A stretch of DNA of 64,000 nucleotides from Paenibacillus azoreducens (lineage in GTDB: Bacteria; Bacillota; Bacilli; Paenibacillales; Paenibacillaceae). Positions 17,782-26,301 of the stretch are shown here, in pieces. The position numbers and the translations under genes were made by a program. The DNA is taken from the NCBI RefSeq assembly GCF_021654775.1, contig NZ_AP025343.1, forward strand, positions 496,001-560,000, written 5' to 3'. The notes under the pieces are model-generated. The model had not been told where the DNA came from. It was given only the letters and a program-made list of their open reading frames with translations, and searched no databases. Position 1 is the first letter of the stretch. Each line of letters begins with the position of its first letter.

Positions 17782-19548
17782 CTATTCCATCATTTCCACC
17801 TCAAAAACAGGTACTGTGACGAGTTCAGCGGATGGATCCCCGCCAGGATAAACATCTTCAAATTGGCTGAAACGGCCGATGACCGTTACGTTCATCCCTG
17901 CAAAGAAATTGTAGTTGCCGTGCAGCTTTACATAAGAGTTGCCCATTTGCGCCAAAGCTTCTCCTTCCCCGCCATATACGATTAAGCTGGTGAAGCGTAC
18001 CTTTTCATTGGAGTGCGCAAGCAAGTCGTCTACGGAGATATCCGTGTAATCTCTCATAAAGCTTGAAAATTGGTATCTGCCGCCCTGGTACGTGTAGATG
18101 GCATCCTGCGACTGGCTTCCTTCCCCATCCACGCTTTCCGGATTCGTAACAAGCAGCGATTGATCGGATTGTACCGTATACCCATCAGCTGCAAAATAGA
18201 AGAGCTGGGACATGCTGCCGTCACGGACCTCATAAGCCGCATATAGCGCCTTTCTGGTGGCGGATTCCCCTTCTACGAGAATCACCGGCACTGTTTTTGT
18301 GCTAAGCGATTTTTCGATGGAAATCCCCCGGATCGGGATATTGGAAGGGAATTCCTGAGTAAACGCCATTTGTACGGACTCGTCAGCATTCATTTTGGCA
18401 AAATAAAGGGTATTGCGATCATCCGAACCGATGGCATAAGCACTTCCTCCAAACCGGTCGCCGCCGCCGCTCACATGATAGAAGTTTTTGGTCGGGTCTG
18501 CTTGCTGCAGCAGCCGCAGCGGATCATGCGCCGTCCATGCGAGTTTCGTTTTTTTCACTTCATCGCTTGTATCCATGTAGACGGAAAGCGCCTGATAGAT
18601 GGCGATGGCCCCTTCATAGTCGTTATTTTTGGCCTTCCGCTGTGCGGATGCAATCCATTTTCGGATTTGCCGGTCGATTTCTTTCAGCAAATTCGATTTG
18701 ATTCCTGCGCTCTTTGCATATGCTTCATATGTTTTGGCATGGAGGGCGTAGTTTGCGATTTGATCGCCGCGGGCATCCTTGCTTAAAATGATGCGGGCAA
18801 GCTCCTCCGTTTTGTTTTTGACCCATGGAGCTTTCCAATCCCTCGCTTGATACTGGCTTAACAGGGTCTCCGACAGGTTCAGAAATTCTGAAAATTGGCC
18901 GTTTCCGGCCAGCTTGGACATCAGTCTTTCGTCAAACTCCTTGAATTTAGCGGTAAGATGCTTTGTTTTTTCTTTTTCTCCCCCGTAAAAGGCGTACGGA
19001 ATCGCCAGCAAATTCCACTTGGACGAGGCTTCATCCGTCGCTCCGCGGTTTAGCTGATCCTCTAACTGTCGTTCGAACATAACTTTAAACGCTTGGAAAT
19101 AAAGCGTAATATCATCCGAAAGCCCATAACTTGCCGAAATCTTCGGATAATAATCCGCAAACCGGCCGCCATTGCCCATGTATTCTTTTTTCGCGTTTTG
19201 GAGCTCGCCGTACACCTGGAGGAAGCCGGTGAAATCCTGGCTTGAACCTGTCTCTTTCACGCGTTGAGCCAAACGATCGAGCGCCTGTTTCATAAGGGTA
19301 ATGGGTGTCAGCTCTTTTAAACGCTTTGCGATAAGATCTTCTTTATAATGAATGGCGTTATTGCCTGCGGCCTTCTGATACCATTCCTCCGCTTGAAGCA
19401 GGTCGTTTTCTTGATAATAACGTTCAGCTTCTTTGACCCAAGTCATTTTGCGGTTGATATCGATTCCCTTCATTCCGATCAGGACCAGGATGGCGATACA
19501 GAACAAAATGAGAAAATTACGCAGGGTCAGCGTATTTTTTATCGTCAT
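17782..19548 (-). CDS. Large single-pass membrane protein of the tubulin-like gene set
   Basis: 588 aa, family not recognised. Residues 1-10 are cytoplasmic, one membrane helix follows at about 11-28 (FLILFCIAILVLIGMKGI), and the remaining roughly 560 residues are probably outside. The region 35-75 looks like a TPR-type helical hairpin (WVKEAERYYQENDLLQAEEW), and more helical repeats run to about residue 340. The C-terminal third is beta-rich (DAIYTYQGGRYQF; VKLHGNYNFFAGMNVTVIGR, OB-like). AGAGG lies ten bases before the ATG. It is the last gene of a leftward unit with the zinc-ribbon protein and the 50-aa protein, divergent from the vWA/tubulin-like operon. This suggests an extracytoplasmic sensor or scaffold arm of that system. 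Confidence 0.75.
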   Translation of the reverse strand: MTIKNTLTLRNFLILFCIAILVLIGMKGIDINRKMTWVKEAERYYQENDLLQAEEWYQKAAGNNAIHYKEDLIAKRLKELTPITLMKQALDRLAQRVKETGSSQDFTGFLQVYGELQNAKKEYMGNGGRFADYYPKISASYGLSDDITLYFQAFKVMFERQLEDQLNRGATDEASSKWNLLAIPYAFYGGEKEKTKHLTAKFKEFDERLMSKLAGNGQFSEFLNLSETLLSQYQARDWKAPWVKNKTEELARIILSKDARGDQIANYALHAKTYEAYAKSAGIKSNLLKEIDRQIRKWIASAQRKAKNNDYEGAIAIYQALSVYMDTSDEVKKTKLAWTAHDPLRLLQQADPTKNFYHVSGGGDRFGGSAYAIGSDDRNTLYFAKMNADESVQMAFTQEFPSNIPIRGISIEKSLSTKTVPVILVEGESATRKALYAAYEVRDGSMSQLFYFAADGYTVQSDQSLLVTNPESVDGEGSQSQDAIYTYQGGRYQFSSFMRDYTDISVDDLLAHSNEKVRFTSLIVYGGEGEALAQMGNSYVKLHGNYNFFAGMNVTVIGRFSQFEDVYPGGDPSAELVTVPVFEVEMME

Positions 19549-19585
19549 ATATTCATGGCCTCTTTAATAAAATTTGGACACATGC

Positions 19586-20521
19586 CTATTCCCAATTTTG
19601 AAATTCGGGATCCCAACGGTATTTTTCATTATAAATGGCGGAAACTTCGTCGCGCAGTCCGTTCCACGACTGGTTCGGATTGCGGCGCACCAGCCGATAC
19701 AGCCGGAGGTAGCGGTCTTTGGGAAGTTTGCGGGCATACCGGAGGATAAACTCGGGATATGCGTCAACATAGGTTTTCATGCGTACGGTAGCGCCCGCGA
19801 CGGCTGTCATGATGTTTTCGCCGTTTTTCATGTGCAAAATTTCATGCTCGTACGCCAGCACGTACCGGATCGCTTGGTGCTTAATCAGCTCGCGCTTGAT
19901 TTTGGCCAGCTCTCCGATGTATTCCGCCAGGGCCGGCTCGAAGTTCTCCAGCATCAGCGGTTCGAGCACAAGTTCCATGTCTTTGCGGAGCATAAACGAC
20001 TGGAGCAGCATGATTTGCTGCAGCCGGATCCGGTCATTGTGTACGATCGTGGCGATTTCCCGCAAAATTTCGTACCCGAGCTGCTCATCATCCCGAATGG
20101 CGGCGGAGGCTGTCGTAAGATTCAGATAGATGCCTTCGATAATGCGGCGTTCGCTGCTCCGCAGCAGCCTGTTCAGTTGGCGTCTCGTTTCGGGCTCAAG
20201 CATTTTGCGCTGGAAGCGCCAAAGCAGCACTGTCAAGGCAATGCCGCCGAGCAGGCATGAAACGATCTGCAGAAAGGTCTGGCTGAACAATACGGCTATA
20301 AGCGTCATCGCTAGAGCGATCAGCCGCTCGTTTTGCATGGAACGTTTGGCGTTGATGCGGGCTTGGTTCATGACAGGAATCAGGGCCAGCCTGCCGCAGT
20401 TTGCGCACTTATCTTCCCACAGCACCGTGTACGCGCCGCAATGTTTGCAAACTCTTAACTTTTCATAGGCATATCTTGTCTTATAATAGGGGCGCAGGCG
20501 CACCGGTTTTTTCTTCGTCAT
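19586..20521 (-). CDS. Zinc-ribbon membrane protein of the tubulin-like gene set
   Basis: 311 aa, family not recognised. A four-Cys zinc ribbon near residues 24-42 (CKHCG and CANCG) precedes two close membrane helices (about 65-100). A long cytoplasmic helical domain follows, with Arg/Glu-rich stretches (RRQLNRLLRSSERRIIEGIY). Its ATG overlaps the stop of the 50-aa gene upstream. The ribbon and helical tail are both on the cytoplasmic side, so it could anchor cytoplasmic partners such as the tubulin-like protein at the membrane; this is inference. Confidence 0.75.
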   Translation of the reverse strand: MTKKKPVRLRPYYKTRYAYEKLRVCKHCGAYTVLWEDKCANCGRLALIPVMNQARINAKRSMQNERLIALAMTLIAVLFSQTFLQIVSCLLGGIALTVLLWRFQRKMLEPETRRQLNRLLRSSERRIIEGIYLNLTTASAAIRDDEQLGYEILREIATIVHNDRIRLQQIMLLQSFMLRKDMELVLEPLMLENFEPALAEYIGELAKIKRELIKHQAIRYVLAYEHEILHMKNGENIMTAVAGATVRMKTYVDAYPEFILRYARKLPKDRYLRLYRLVRRNPNQSWNGLRDEVSAIYNEKYRWDPEFQNWE

Positions 20522-20670
20522 GATGTCTGATCACCCCTGGGGTTCGAAATCGTCAACAATGTTTCATCAAGATCCTCGGACGTGGGCGCCTTTTTCTGTC
20601 TATTAAAATAGATAGCGATTTTTATCACAATAAAGAGAAACAAAATGCCGAGGCATCCGTATGCAATCAT
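20518..20670 (-). CDS. 50-aa small membrane protein
   Basis: A short frame from ATG 20670 with AAAGGA nine bases upstream. It has one hydrophobic helix (GCLGILFLFIVIKIAIYF) and then a polar tail containing EDLDETLLTISNP. Its TGA overlaps the start of the zinc-ribbon gene (TCATGA), a classical coupling. It is the first gene of the leftward unit. It is too short for family assignment, but the RBS, overlap and clean membrane helix support it as real. Confidence 0.65.
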   Translation of the reverse strand: MIAYGCLGILFLFIVIKIAIYFNRQKKAPTSEDLDETLLTISNPRGDQTS

Positions 20671-21084
20671 AATTCGGGTTCCTTTCTGGGGGGGAATAAA
20701 TTAAAAAAATATGATTAGGACTATTCTCCTAAATTCCGTATGAAAGGCGCAGTGATTGAACTTTGCCAGCATTAATTATATCATAATATAAAAGTATTGG
20801 CAGTTTTTAGTCGCCTTGCCTGCGGCTGCGCCAGTTCGTAGGAAAATGAAGCAAACTTATCGTTGTCGTCATTTTACCGTGTCACTGGAGTCATAGTTTT
20901 TAAGATTTCCGCTTTCATAGAACGGCTTGAGCTGGACAATGATTTGTCCGTTGGGAAAGTGCATCTTTTGGAGAATTTAGTCGAATTATGGTTTTCTTAA
21001 GGATTTTTTAAGACTTTTTTCCTAGAGTATAAACGAAGATTAAAAAAATAGTTGAATTTACTTGAGAAGGAGTAACGAAAATCT
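20671..21084. promoter_or_regulatory. Divergent control region of the tubulin-like system
   Basis: 414 bases without a gene between the leftward and rightward arms. Rightward -10 candidate TATAAA at 21028-21033; leftward -10 candidate TATAAT at 20775-20780 (minus strand). Neither has a clear -35 box. A segment at 20955-20972 (GGGAAAGTGCATCTTTTGG) resembles part of dispersed repeat A. No operator could be identified. Confidence 0.4.
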
Positions 21085-22857
21085 ATGTTTCGAAAAAATA
21101 AAATAGCACTCAGTCTGCTGCTAGTCGTCCTGCTGCTTCTGCCTGAAGGATTGCAGCCAGCGGCGGCAGCGGCGGCACAGCAGTCGTCCCATATCGACGC
21201 CGTGCTGGTCATGGATGCGAGCAACTCCATGAAAACCAGCGACCCGCACCATCTCAGTGGCGAAGCGATGAAAATGTTCATCGATATGCTGTCGGCTCAA
21301 GGCGACAAGGTCGGCATCGTCTCTTATACCGATAAGATCCAGCGTGAAAAAGCGCTGCTGGAAATTCAGTCCGACGCGGACAAAGCCGATCTTAAACAAT
21401 TTATCGATCAGATTGACCGGGGAGCGTATACGGATATTTCCGTCGGCATGAAGGAAGCGGTCAAGGTGCTCAAGCAAGGGACGGAAAAAGGGCATGAGCC
21501 GATGATCGTGGTCCTCGCGGACGGCAACAACCAGCTTGATCCGAAGTCCGGCAGAACCGAAGCGCAGGCCGATCGGGAGCTGAGCCAGGCGGTTAAGGAA
21601 GCGGGCGCCGAAGGCATTCCGATTTATACGATTGGACTGAACGCAGATGGCAAGCTGAACAAAAAGGCTCTGGCCGATTTGTCGGATCAGACCGGAGGCA
21701 AGTCGTTTTCGACAAGCTCCGCTGATGATCTGCCGCATATTTTGAGCGAAATTTTCGCCAGCCACCAGAAGCTGAAAATCCTGCCGGTCACTGCGATTAC
21801 GGCCAACGGCAGCTATCAGGAAGTCACGGTGAATGTTCCGAATGCGAATGTGCTCGAAGCCAATATTTCGCTGATGTCGAGCAAACCGGTGGATGTGAAG
21901 TTAACCGATCCATCGGGCAACAATCAACCGATTCCGTCCGCAAACGTGCTGCGCTCCAAGTCGAAAACTTATTCCCTGATCAAGCTGCTAAAGCCGGAGC
22001 AGGGCGACTGGAAGCTGCAGGTGAAGGGCGTTCCGAAGGATAAAATCGATATCAACCTGATCTTCAACTACGATCTTGAACTGGACATGGCGCCCCTTGC
22101 GTCGAAGTCCGTCAAGAAAGGCGATACGATTGACATCAATGCCTATTTGGTCAGCAATGGCCAGAAGCTGAAAGATAACGGGCTTTATCAACATATGAAC
22201 GGAAAGCTGATCGTCAAGGATCTCGATTCCGGAGATGCGAAAGAAGTGGAACTCGCCAACAAAGGGGACCATTTCGAAGGTACTTATACCGTCGAGGCAA
22301 AGCATCAATATGAACTCAAGGTACGCGCCGAGGATAAAAGCTTTTACCGCGAATCGAAGCCGGTAACCATCAGCGCAAAAGCTGGCGGCGCGGGAAGTGC
22401 GCCCGCAGCGGGTCAGGAGGAAAAGAAACCTTTTCCAGTATGGCCCGTAGTGATTGGTGCCATTGTTCTGGCCGCTTTGGCTGCGGCAGCCTACTTCGTT
22501 TTGGGAGCGGTCCGCAAAGCGAATAAAGGTTTTGTGGGCCAGATGGTTGTGGAGATCCGCGACGAGAACACGGGCGAAAAAACATATCCGCAGTACAAGA
22601 AGCTGACCGGCTTCAAGGGCAAGTTCAATCTGCATCAGCTGCTTCAGCTGGCGCCGGAACTCAAAGAAACGGATAAGGTGATTTTTACGCCGGGCAAAAA
22701 CGACCGCTTGATGATCCAAAACAATTCGGCGTGCCTGATCGAAAAATCGGGCCGGGCGGTGGATGCCTCCCGCGGAGCGGAACTTAAAAGCGGCGACCGC
22801 CTTAGCGTATCGCTGCCGCAAGTGGATAAGACGATTTTGATTGAATATTTGGTTTAA
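21085..22857 (+). CDS. Secreted/membrane-anchored vWA domain protein
   Basis: 590 aa. Residues 1-31 are a signal peptide. A von Willebrand A domain covers about 36-230, with the metal site motif D44-A-S46-N-S48 (VLVMDASNSMKTSD) and the later TD(I) and DG segments (YTDISVG, VLADGNNQ). A beta-rich part follows (about 230-430), then one membrane helix (about 450-474, PVVIGAIVLAALAAAAYFVL) and a cytoplasmic tail of about 115 residues. The fold is thus outside and the tail inside, suiting transmembrane coupling to the cytoplasmic tubulin-like protein. AGGAG is 12 bases before the ATG. First gene of the rightward operon. Confidence 0.88.
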   Translation: MFRKNKIALSLLLVVLLLLPEGLQPAAAAAAQQSSHIDAVLVMDASNSMKTSDPHHLSGEAMKMFIDMLSAQGDKVGIVSYTDKIQREKALLEIQSDADKADLKQFIDQIDRGAYTDISVGMKEAVKVLKQGTEKGHEPMIVVLADGNNQLDPKSGRTEAQADRELSQAVKEAGAEGIPIYTIGLNADGKLNKKALADLSDQTGGKSFSTSSADDLPHILSEIFASHQKLKILPVTAITANGSYQEVTVNVPNANVLEANISLMSSKPVDVKLTDPSGNNQPIPSANVLRSKSKTYSLIKLLKPEQGDWKLQVKGVPKDKIDINLIFNYDLELDMAPLASKSVKKGDTIDINAYLVSNGQKLKDNGLYQHMNGKLIVKDLDSGDAKEVELANKGDHFEGTYTVEAKHQYELKVRAEDKSFYRESKPVTISAKAGGAGSAPAAGQEEKKPFPVWPVVIGAIVLAALAAAAYFVLGAVRKANKGFVGQMVVEIRDENTGEKTYPQYKKLTGFKGKFNLHQLLQLAPELKETDKVIFTPGKNDRLMIQNNSACLIEKSGRAVDASRGAELKSGDRLSVSLPQVDKTILIEYLV

Positions 22858-22909
22858 GTGCGAGTATTCGGACATAAAAAACCTAGAGGCATTCTCAGGA
22901 GGGGAAACT

Positions 22910-25900
22910 ATGAAACCGGTAGTAAGAGAACATATACAGCAGCTCGATGTATCGCTGGGCGGAGGGATCGTCAGCGAGAAAATCCGGGTCGATACGATCG
23001 ACAATCCGATTCTCATCATTGGCCTTGGAGGTACGGGAATCGACGCGCTTTTGCGCCTGAAATACCAGATCAACCGGCGCTTCAGGCTGCCGGAGGACCC
23101 GCTTTCCAAGAAAAAAATGGAGAAGCCGTCCAATGTGGAGTTTCTGGCTTTTGAAACGAATGAGCAGGACCGGAATAAACGCTATAGAGGCGTGGGACTG
23201 GACTCGATCAACGAATTCGTATTGCTGTCCAACGCCGAAATCGGCGGGCTGCTGCAAAACCGCAGCATTTTGGAGCCGTACATTACAAACTGGCTCTCTC
23301 CCGAGCTCAGCATCACGGACGGCATGAACGGCGCGGCCGGCGTGCGTCAGGCGGGGCGCCTGCTTCTGTTCACAAAGATCAACCAGGTCGTTCAGGCCAT
23401 CGACAAAAAGATCAAAACATTGTCCGTCGGCACGAACAAAAAGCTGATGGTATTTCTGCTTACCGGCCTCTCCGGTGGTACCGGCAGCGGCTGCTTCCTG
23501 GATATCGCCTATATCGTGCGCGGCATCATCGAGCGCGACCATGGCTCGGCCGGGATCGACCGCGTTAATACGCTCGGTTACCTGTTCACGCCTGACGTCA
23601 ACCTGTCGAACAAGAGTCTGAGCGAGCATACGCGCGAATACATTAAGAAAAACGGCTATGCAGCGCTCAAAGAGCTTGACTACTGGATGAACGTCGATGC
23701 GCGGGGCGAACGCTTCAAGCAGCAGTACGGCAACATTTTGACGGTGAACTCGCCGCTGCCGCCGTTTAATCTGTGCCATCTGATTTCGGCGACGAATACC
23801 GAAGGCAAGCTGCTGGAAAATGCGTATGACTACTGCATGAACGTAACCGCAGAGAACATTACCAACTTTATGGCCAGCGAAGAAAAACAGTCCGGCGAAG
23901 AATTCGCCATTCATGACTATATCAGCAATATCCGGACCAATATCGCGCAAATGAACAAAGCCTATCCGGCCAACTATGATTACAACATTATCGGCGCGTC
24001 TTCGGCGGTGCTGCCGATCGAGGAAATGACGACCTATCTGGCCTATCGCCTGTTCGGCAAAATGGAAACGATGTTCGAGAAGGCGCCGAGCCAGGAGGAT
24101 GTCGAGACATTTGCCCGCAAGCTGAACATTGATCTCGATACGATGATGAAGACGTTCGAATCCCGCGTGCCTGAGCCGCTTCCGGGCTATCAGAACAGCG
24201 AGCGTTTGAGCTACACCAACGTGGTGAAAAATCAGGTTGTCAACATGGACACGGAGCTGGAACAGAACTTCCTGGCCCGCGCCCGCGAGGAATACATCAA
24301 GGCGAAAAAGCAGCTGCCGGGCGAAATCGTGGAGCAGTTCAGCGATCAGATCCGCCGCATTTTCCTGCATCCTGAGCAGGGACCATTTTATGTATCGCGT
24401 CTGATATACACGGAAAAAGGCTTCTGCCTCCTGAAGATGCTGCTGTCCTATATCGAGACGCTTCGTGAGAACCTGACCCGCATTCCGCGCGATATCGAAG
24501 CGGCGAGAGAGCAGGCGAACGAACGCCTGGGCGATGCGAAAAGCGCCTTTGTCTCAAAGGATAAGAAGAAAAACGTATACATTGAAGCCAAAATCAACGA
24601 ATACTGGCTGATGGCGGACGTGGAACGCACCGAGCAGATGATCGAGTTCTATGAGGATCTGTATAATCTTTTGAATCAGGAAAATAACCGCATTTATAAC
24701 GTATATACCGAAATTTTGAATGCCCTGAACGCGATCTTTGCCAAAAACGGGGACATCCTCCTGAGCGGCGAAGAGCAGCAGGATCATAAAGGCAATAAAA
24801 CTTACTATTGGAACATTGTCAGCGTGCCTGATATTTCCAAAGTCATTAACAAAATGATGGAGCAAAAGGATGTCGAGGATCTCATCCGCGATTTTGCCCG
24901 CGAGCTTCTGGAGCATTCCAACCAATGGGTCAAGGAGCAGGAAATCGACATCGTCAGCTCGATCTCGGACTTCCTGACGGAAAAATTCGGCGACCTGATC
25001 ACGAAATCGATGGAGGATTTCCTGGTGATGAAATTCGGCCAGGAGGAGTCCATCGAGAAGTTTGTAGAGCGCAAAATTGCCAGCAAGCTGGATGAGGAAG
25101 CCGTGCCGGTATTCCATCTGAGCAACAGCGCGGGCAACCTGTATTTCCCTTCCTGGGGGTTTGTATCCGTGCCGGTGCAAGCACCAAGCATCCTGAAAGG
25201 GATTCGCAATTATCAGAACAACTCGGTCGGCAAATCGAATTTTACGGTCAAGGAAAGCGAAGTGAAAAACCGGATCTTCTGGCTGAATACGAAAAACGGC
25301 GTGCCGCTGTTCGTCTATACGCCACTGAAGGTTTATGAAGAAAGCTACGAACGCACAATTCTCGACAAGGAAGGCGTCGGCCGCCACTTGGTGCAAACGG
25401 ACCGCGCCAACTGGACGTATCTGCCTTCGCCGATTCCGGAAAAATCCTGGGGCGAGACCTACGTCAACTCACGCGTTCAGAGCTATAACGCCCGCGTTCG
25501 CGCCGAATTCATCGAGGCGCTTGGTTACAAGGTTATTGTGGAAAAAGATATCGATCACAACACAAGCAACCGCTATGCGCTGGTCTATACCAAACCGTTT
25601 GACCTGAATGGATTTTTGCGCGCGTTCGATATGCAGCTTGGAGCTTCCAAGCCGAATCTAGGGGAAGTGAAGCGCGCCGCAATCGAGCTTAAGGCTTTAC
25701 TGGAAGCCGGCCTCGAAAAAGAAGGGACTAAAGATATCTTCGGCAGCATCAATGAGGATATGGCCAAAGAGAATCTGATCCGTTCGCCGGAGCAAATTAC
25801 GCGCATGCGTGCCGAACTGGCCAAGTATCGTGAGATTGCGGCCAAGCTGCGGGAGCTTGAAGAAGTGATAAGCCGGAATCAGGACGAAGAAAAATGGCTG

Positions 25901-26299
25901 GATCATTTTATCGAAGCGATGTACACCGGAACGATCTGCAAGAAGGGCGCTTTATACGTTTATGACCGCGATCCGGAGGAAGAATCCTGGGAACCGTTCG
26001 CGAATCTGATGAAAAGCGTCAATTACGTGGAATACGAGGTTTACAAGCATTTCCGCGAGCTGGATGAGAAAAGCCGGAGCACGCTGCTGCGCAAAGCCTC
26101 CCGCCGCGATAACGAGCTGACGGCCTCCGAAGATATTTCGCCGCTGCTCATCAAACTGGAGGAGCTCGCTCAGGCGTTCCTTGAAGCGCGTGACCGTTTG
26201 GAATACGAAAAAGTGGAGCTGGCTGACGGGGAAGAACGCCATCAGTTCTACAAGCAGGTATCTTCCAAATTAAATGATATTCTCAGAAGGTTGAAATAA
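22910..26299 (+). CDS. Tubulin/FtsZ-like GTPase-fold protein (Tubulin_2 type)
   Basis: 1129 aa, cytoplasmic. The N-terminal nucleotide-binding loop is ILIIGLGGTGIDALL (G38-G43). The tubulin signature GGTGSG is at G189-G194 in LLTGLSGGTGSGCFLDIAY. These two motifs in this order and spacing mark the tubulin/FtsZ superfamily; the protein is far longer than FtsZ (about 380 aa) and carries a roughly 700-residue helical C-terminal region. ATG 22910 is preceded by GGAGGGG; the frame from 22841 overlaps the vWA gene and has no ribosome site. Related long FtsZ-like proteins sit beside vWA and GTPase genes and have been proposed to drive membrane remodelling. Whether it polymerises is untested here. 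Confidence 0.88.
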   Translation: MKPVVREHIQQLDVSLGGGIVSEKIRVDTIDNPILIIGLGGTGIDALLRLKYQINRRFRLPEDPLSKKKMEKPSNVEFLAFETNEQDRNKRYRGVGLDSINEFVLLSNAEIGGLLQNRSILEPYITNWLSPELSITDGMNGAAGVRQAGRLLLFTKINQVVQAIDKKIKTLSVGTNKKLMVFLLTGLSGGTGSGCFLDIAYIVRGIIERDHGSAGIDRVNTLGYLFTPDVNLSNKSLSEHTREYIKKNGYAALKELDYWMNVDARGERFKQQYGNILTVNSPLPPFNLCHLISATNTEGKLLENAYDYCMNVTAENITNFMASEEKQSGEEFAIHDYISNIRTNIAQMNKAYPANYDYNIIGASSAVLPIEEMTTYLAYRLFGKMETMFEKAPSQEDVETFARKLNIDLDTMMKTFESRVPEPLPGYQNSERLSYTNVVKNQVVNMDTELEQNFLARAREEYIKAKKQLPGEIVEQFSDQIRRIFLHPEQGPFYVSRLIYTEKGFCLLKMLLSYIETLRENLTRIPRDIEAAREQANERLGDAKSAFVSKDKKKNVYIEAKINEYWLMADVERTEQMIEFYEDLYNLLNQENNRIYNVYTEILNALNAIFAKNGDILLSGEEQQDHKGNKTYYWNIVSVPDISKVINKMMEQKDVEDLIRDFARELLEHSNQWVKEQEIDIVSSISDFLTEKFGDLITKSMEDFLVMKFGQEESIEKFVERKIASKLDEEAVPVFHLSNSAGNLYFPSWGFVSVPVQAPSILKGIRNYQNNSVGKSNFTVKESEVKNRIFWLNTKNGVPLFVYTPLKVYEESYERTILDKEGVGRHLVQTDRANWTYLPSPIPEKSWGETYVNSRVQSYNARVRAEFIEALGYKVIVEKDIDHNTSNRYALVYTKPFDLNGFLRAFDMQLGASKPNLGEVKRAAIELKALLEAGLEKEGTKDIFGSINEDMAKENLIRSPEQITRMRAELAKYREIAAKLRELEEVISRNQDEEKWLDHFIEAMYTGTICKKGALYVYDRDPEEESWEPFANLMKSVNYVEYEVYKHFRELDEKSRSTLLRKASRRDNELTASEDISPLLIKLEELAQAFLEARDRLEYEKVELADGEERHQFYKQVSSKLNDILRRLK

Positions 26300-26301
26300 C
26301 G

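Noticed and set aside
22895..24370. 491-aa minus-strand frame opposite the tubulin-like gene
   Set aside because: His/Gln/Arg-biased shadow of a highly coding plus strand; no start context.
22841..26299. 1152-aa version of the tubulin-like protein
   Set aside because: The extension overlaps the vWA gene and lacks a ribosome site, while GGAGGGG precedes ATG 22910.
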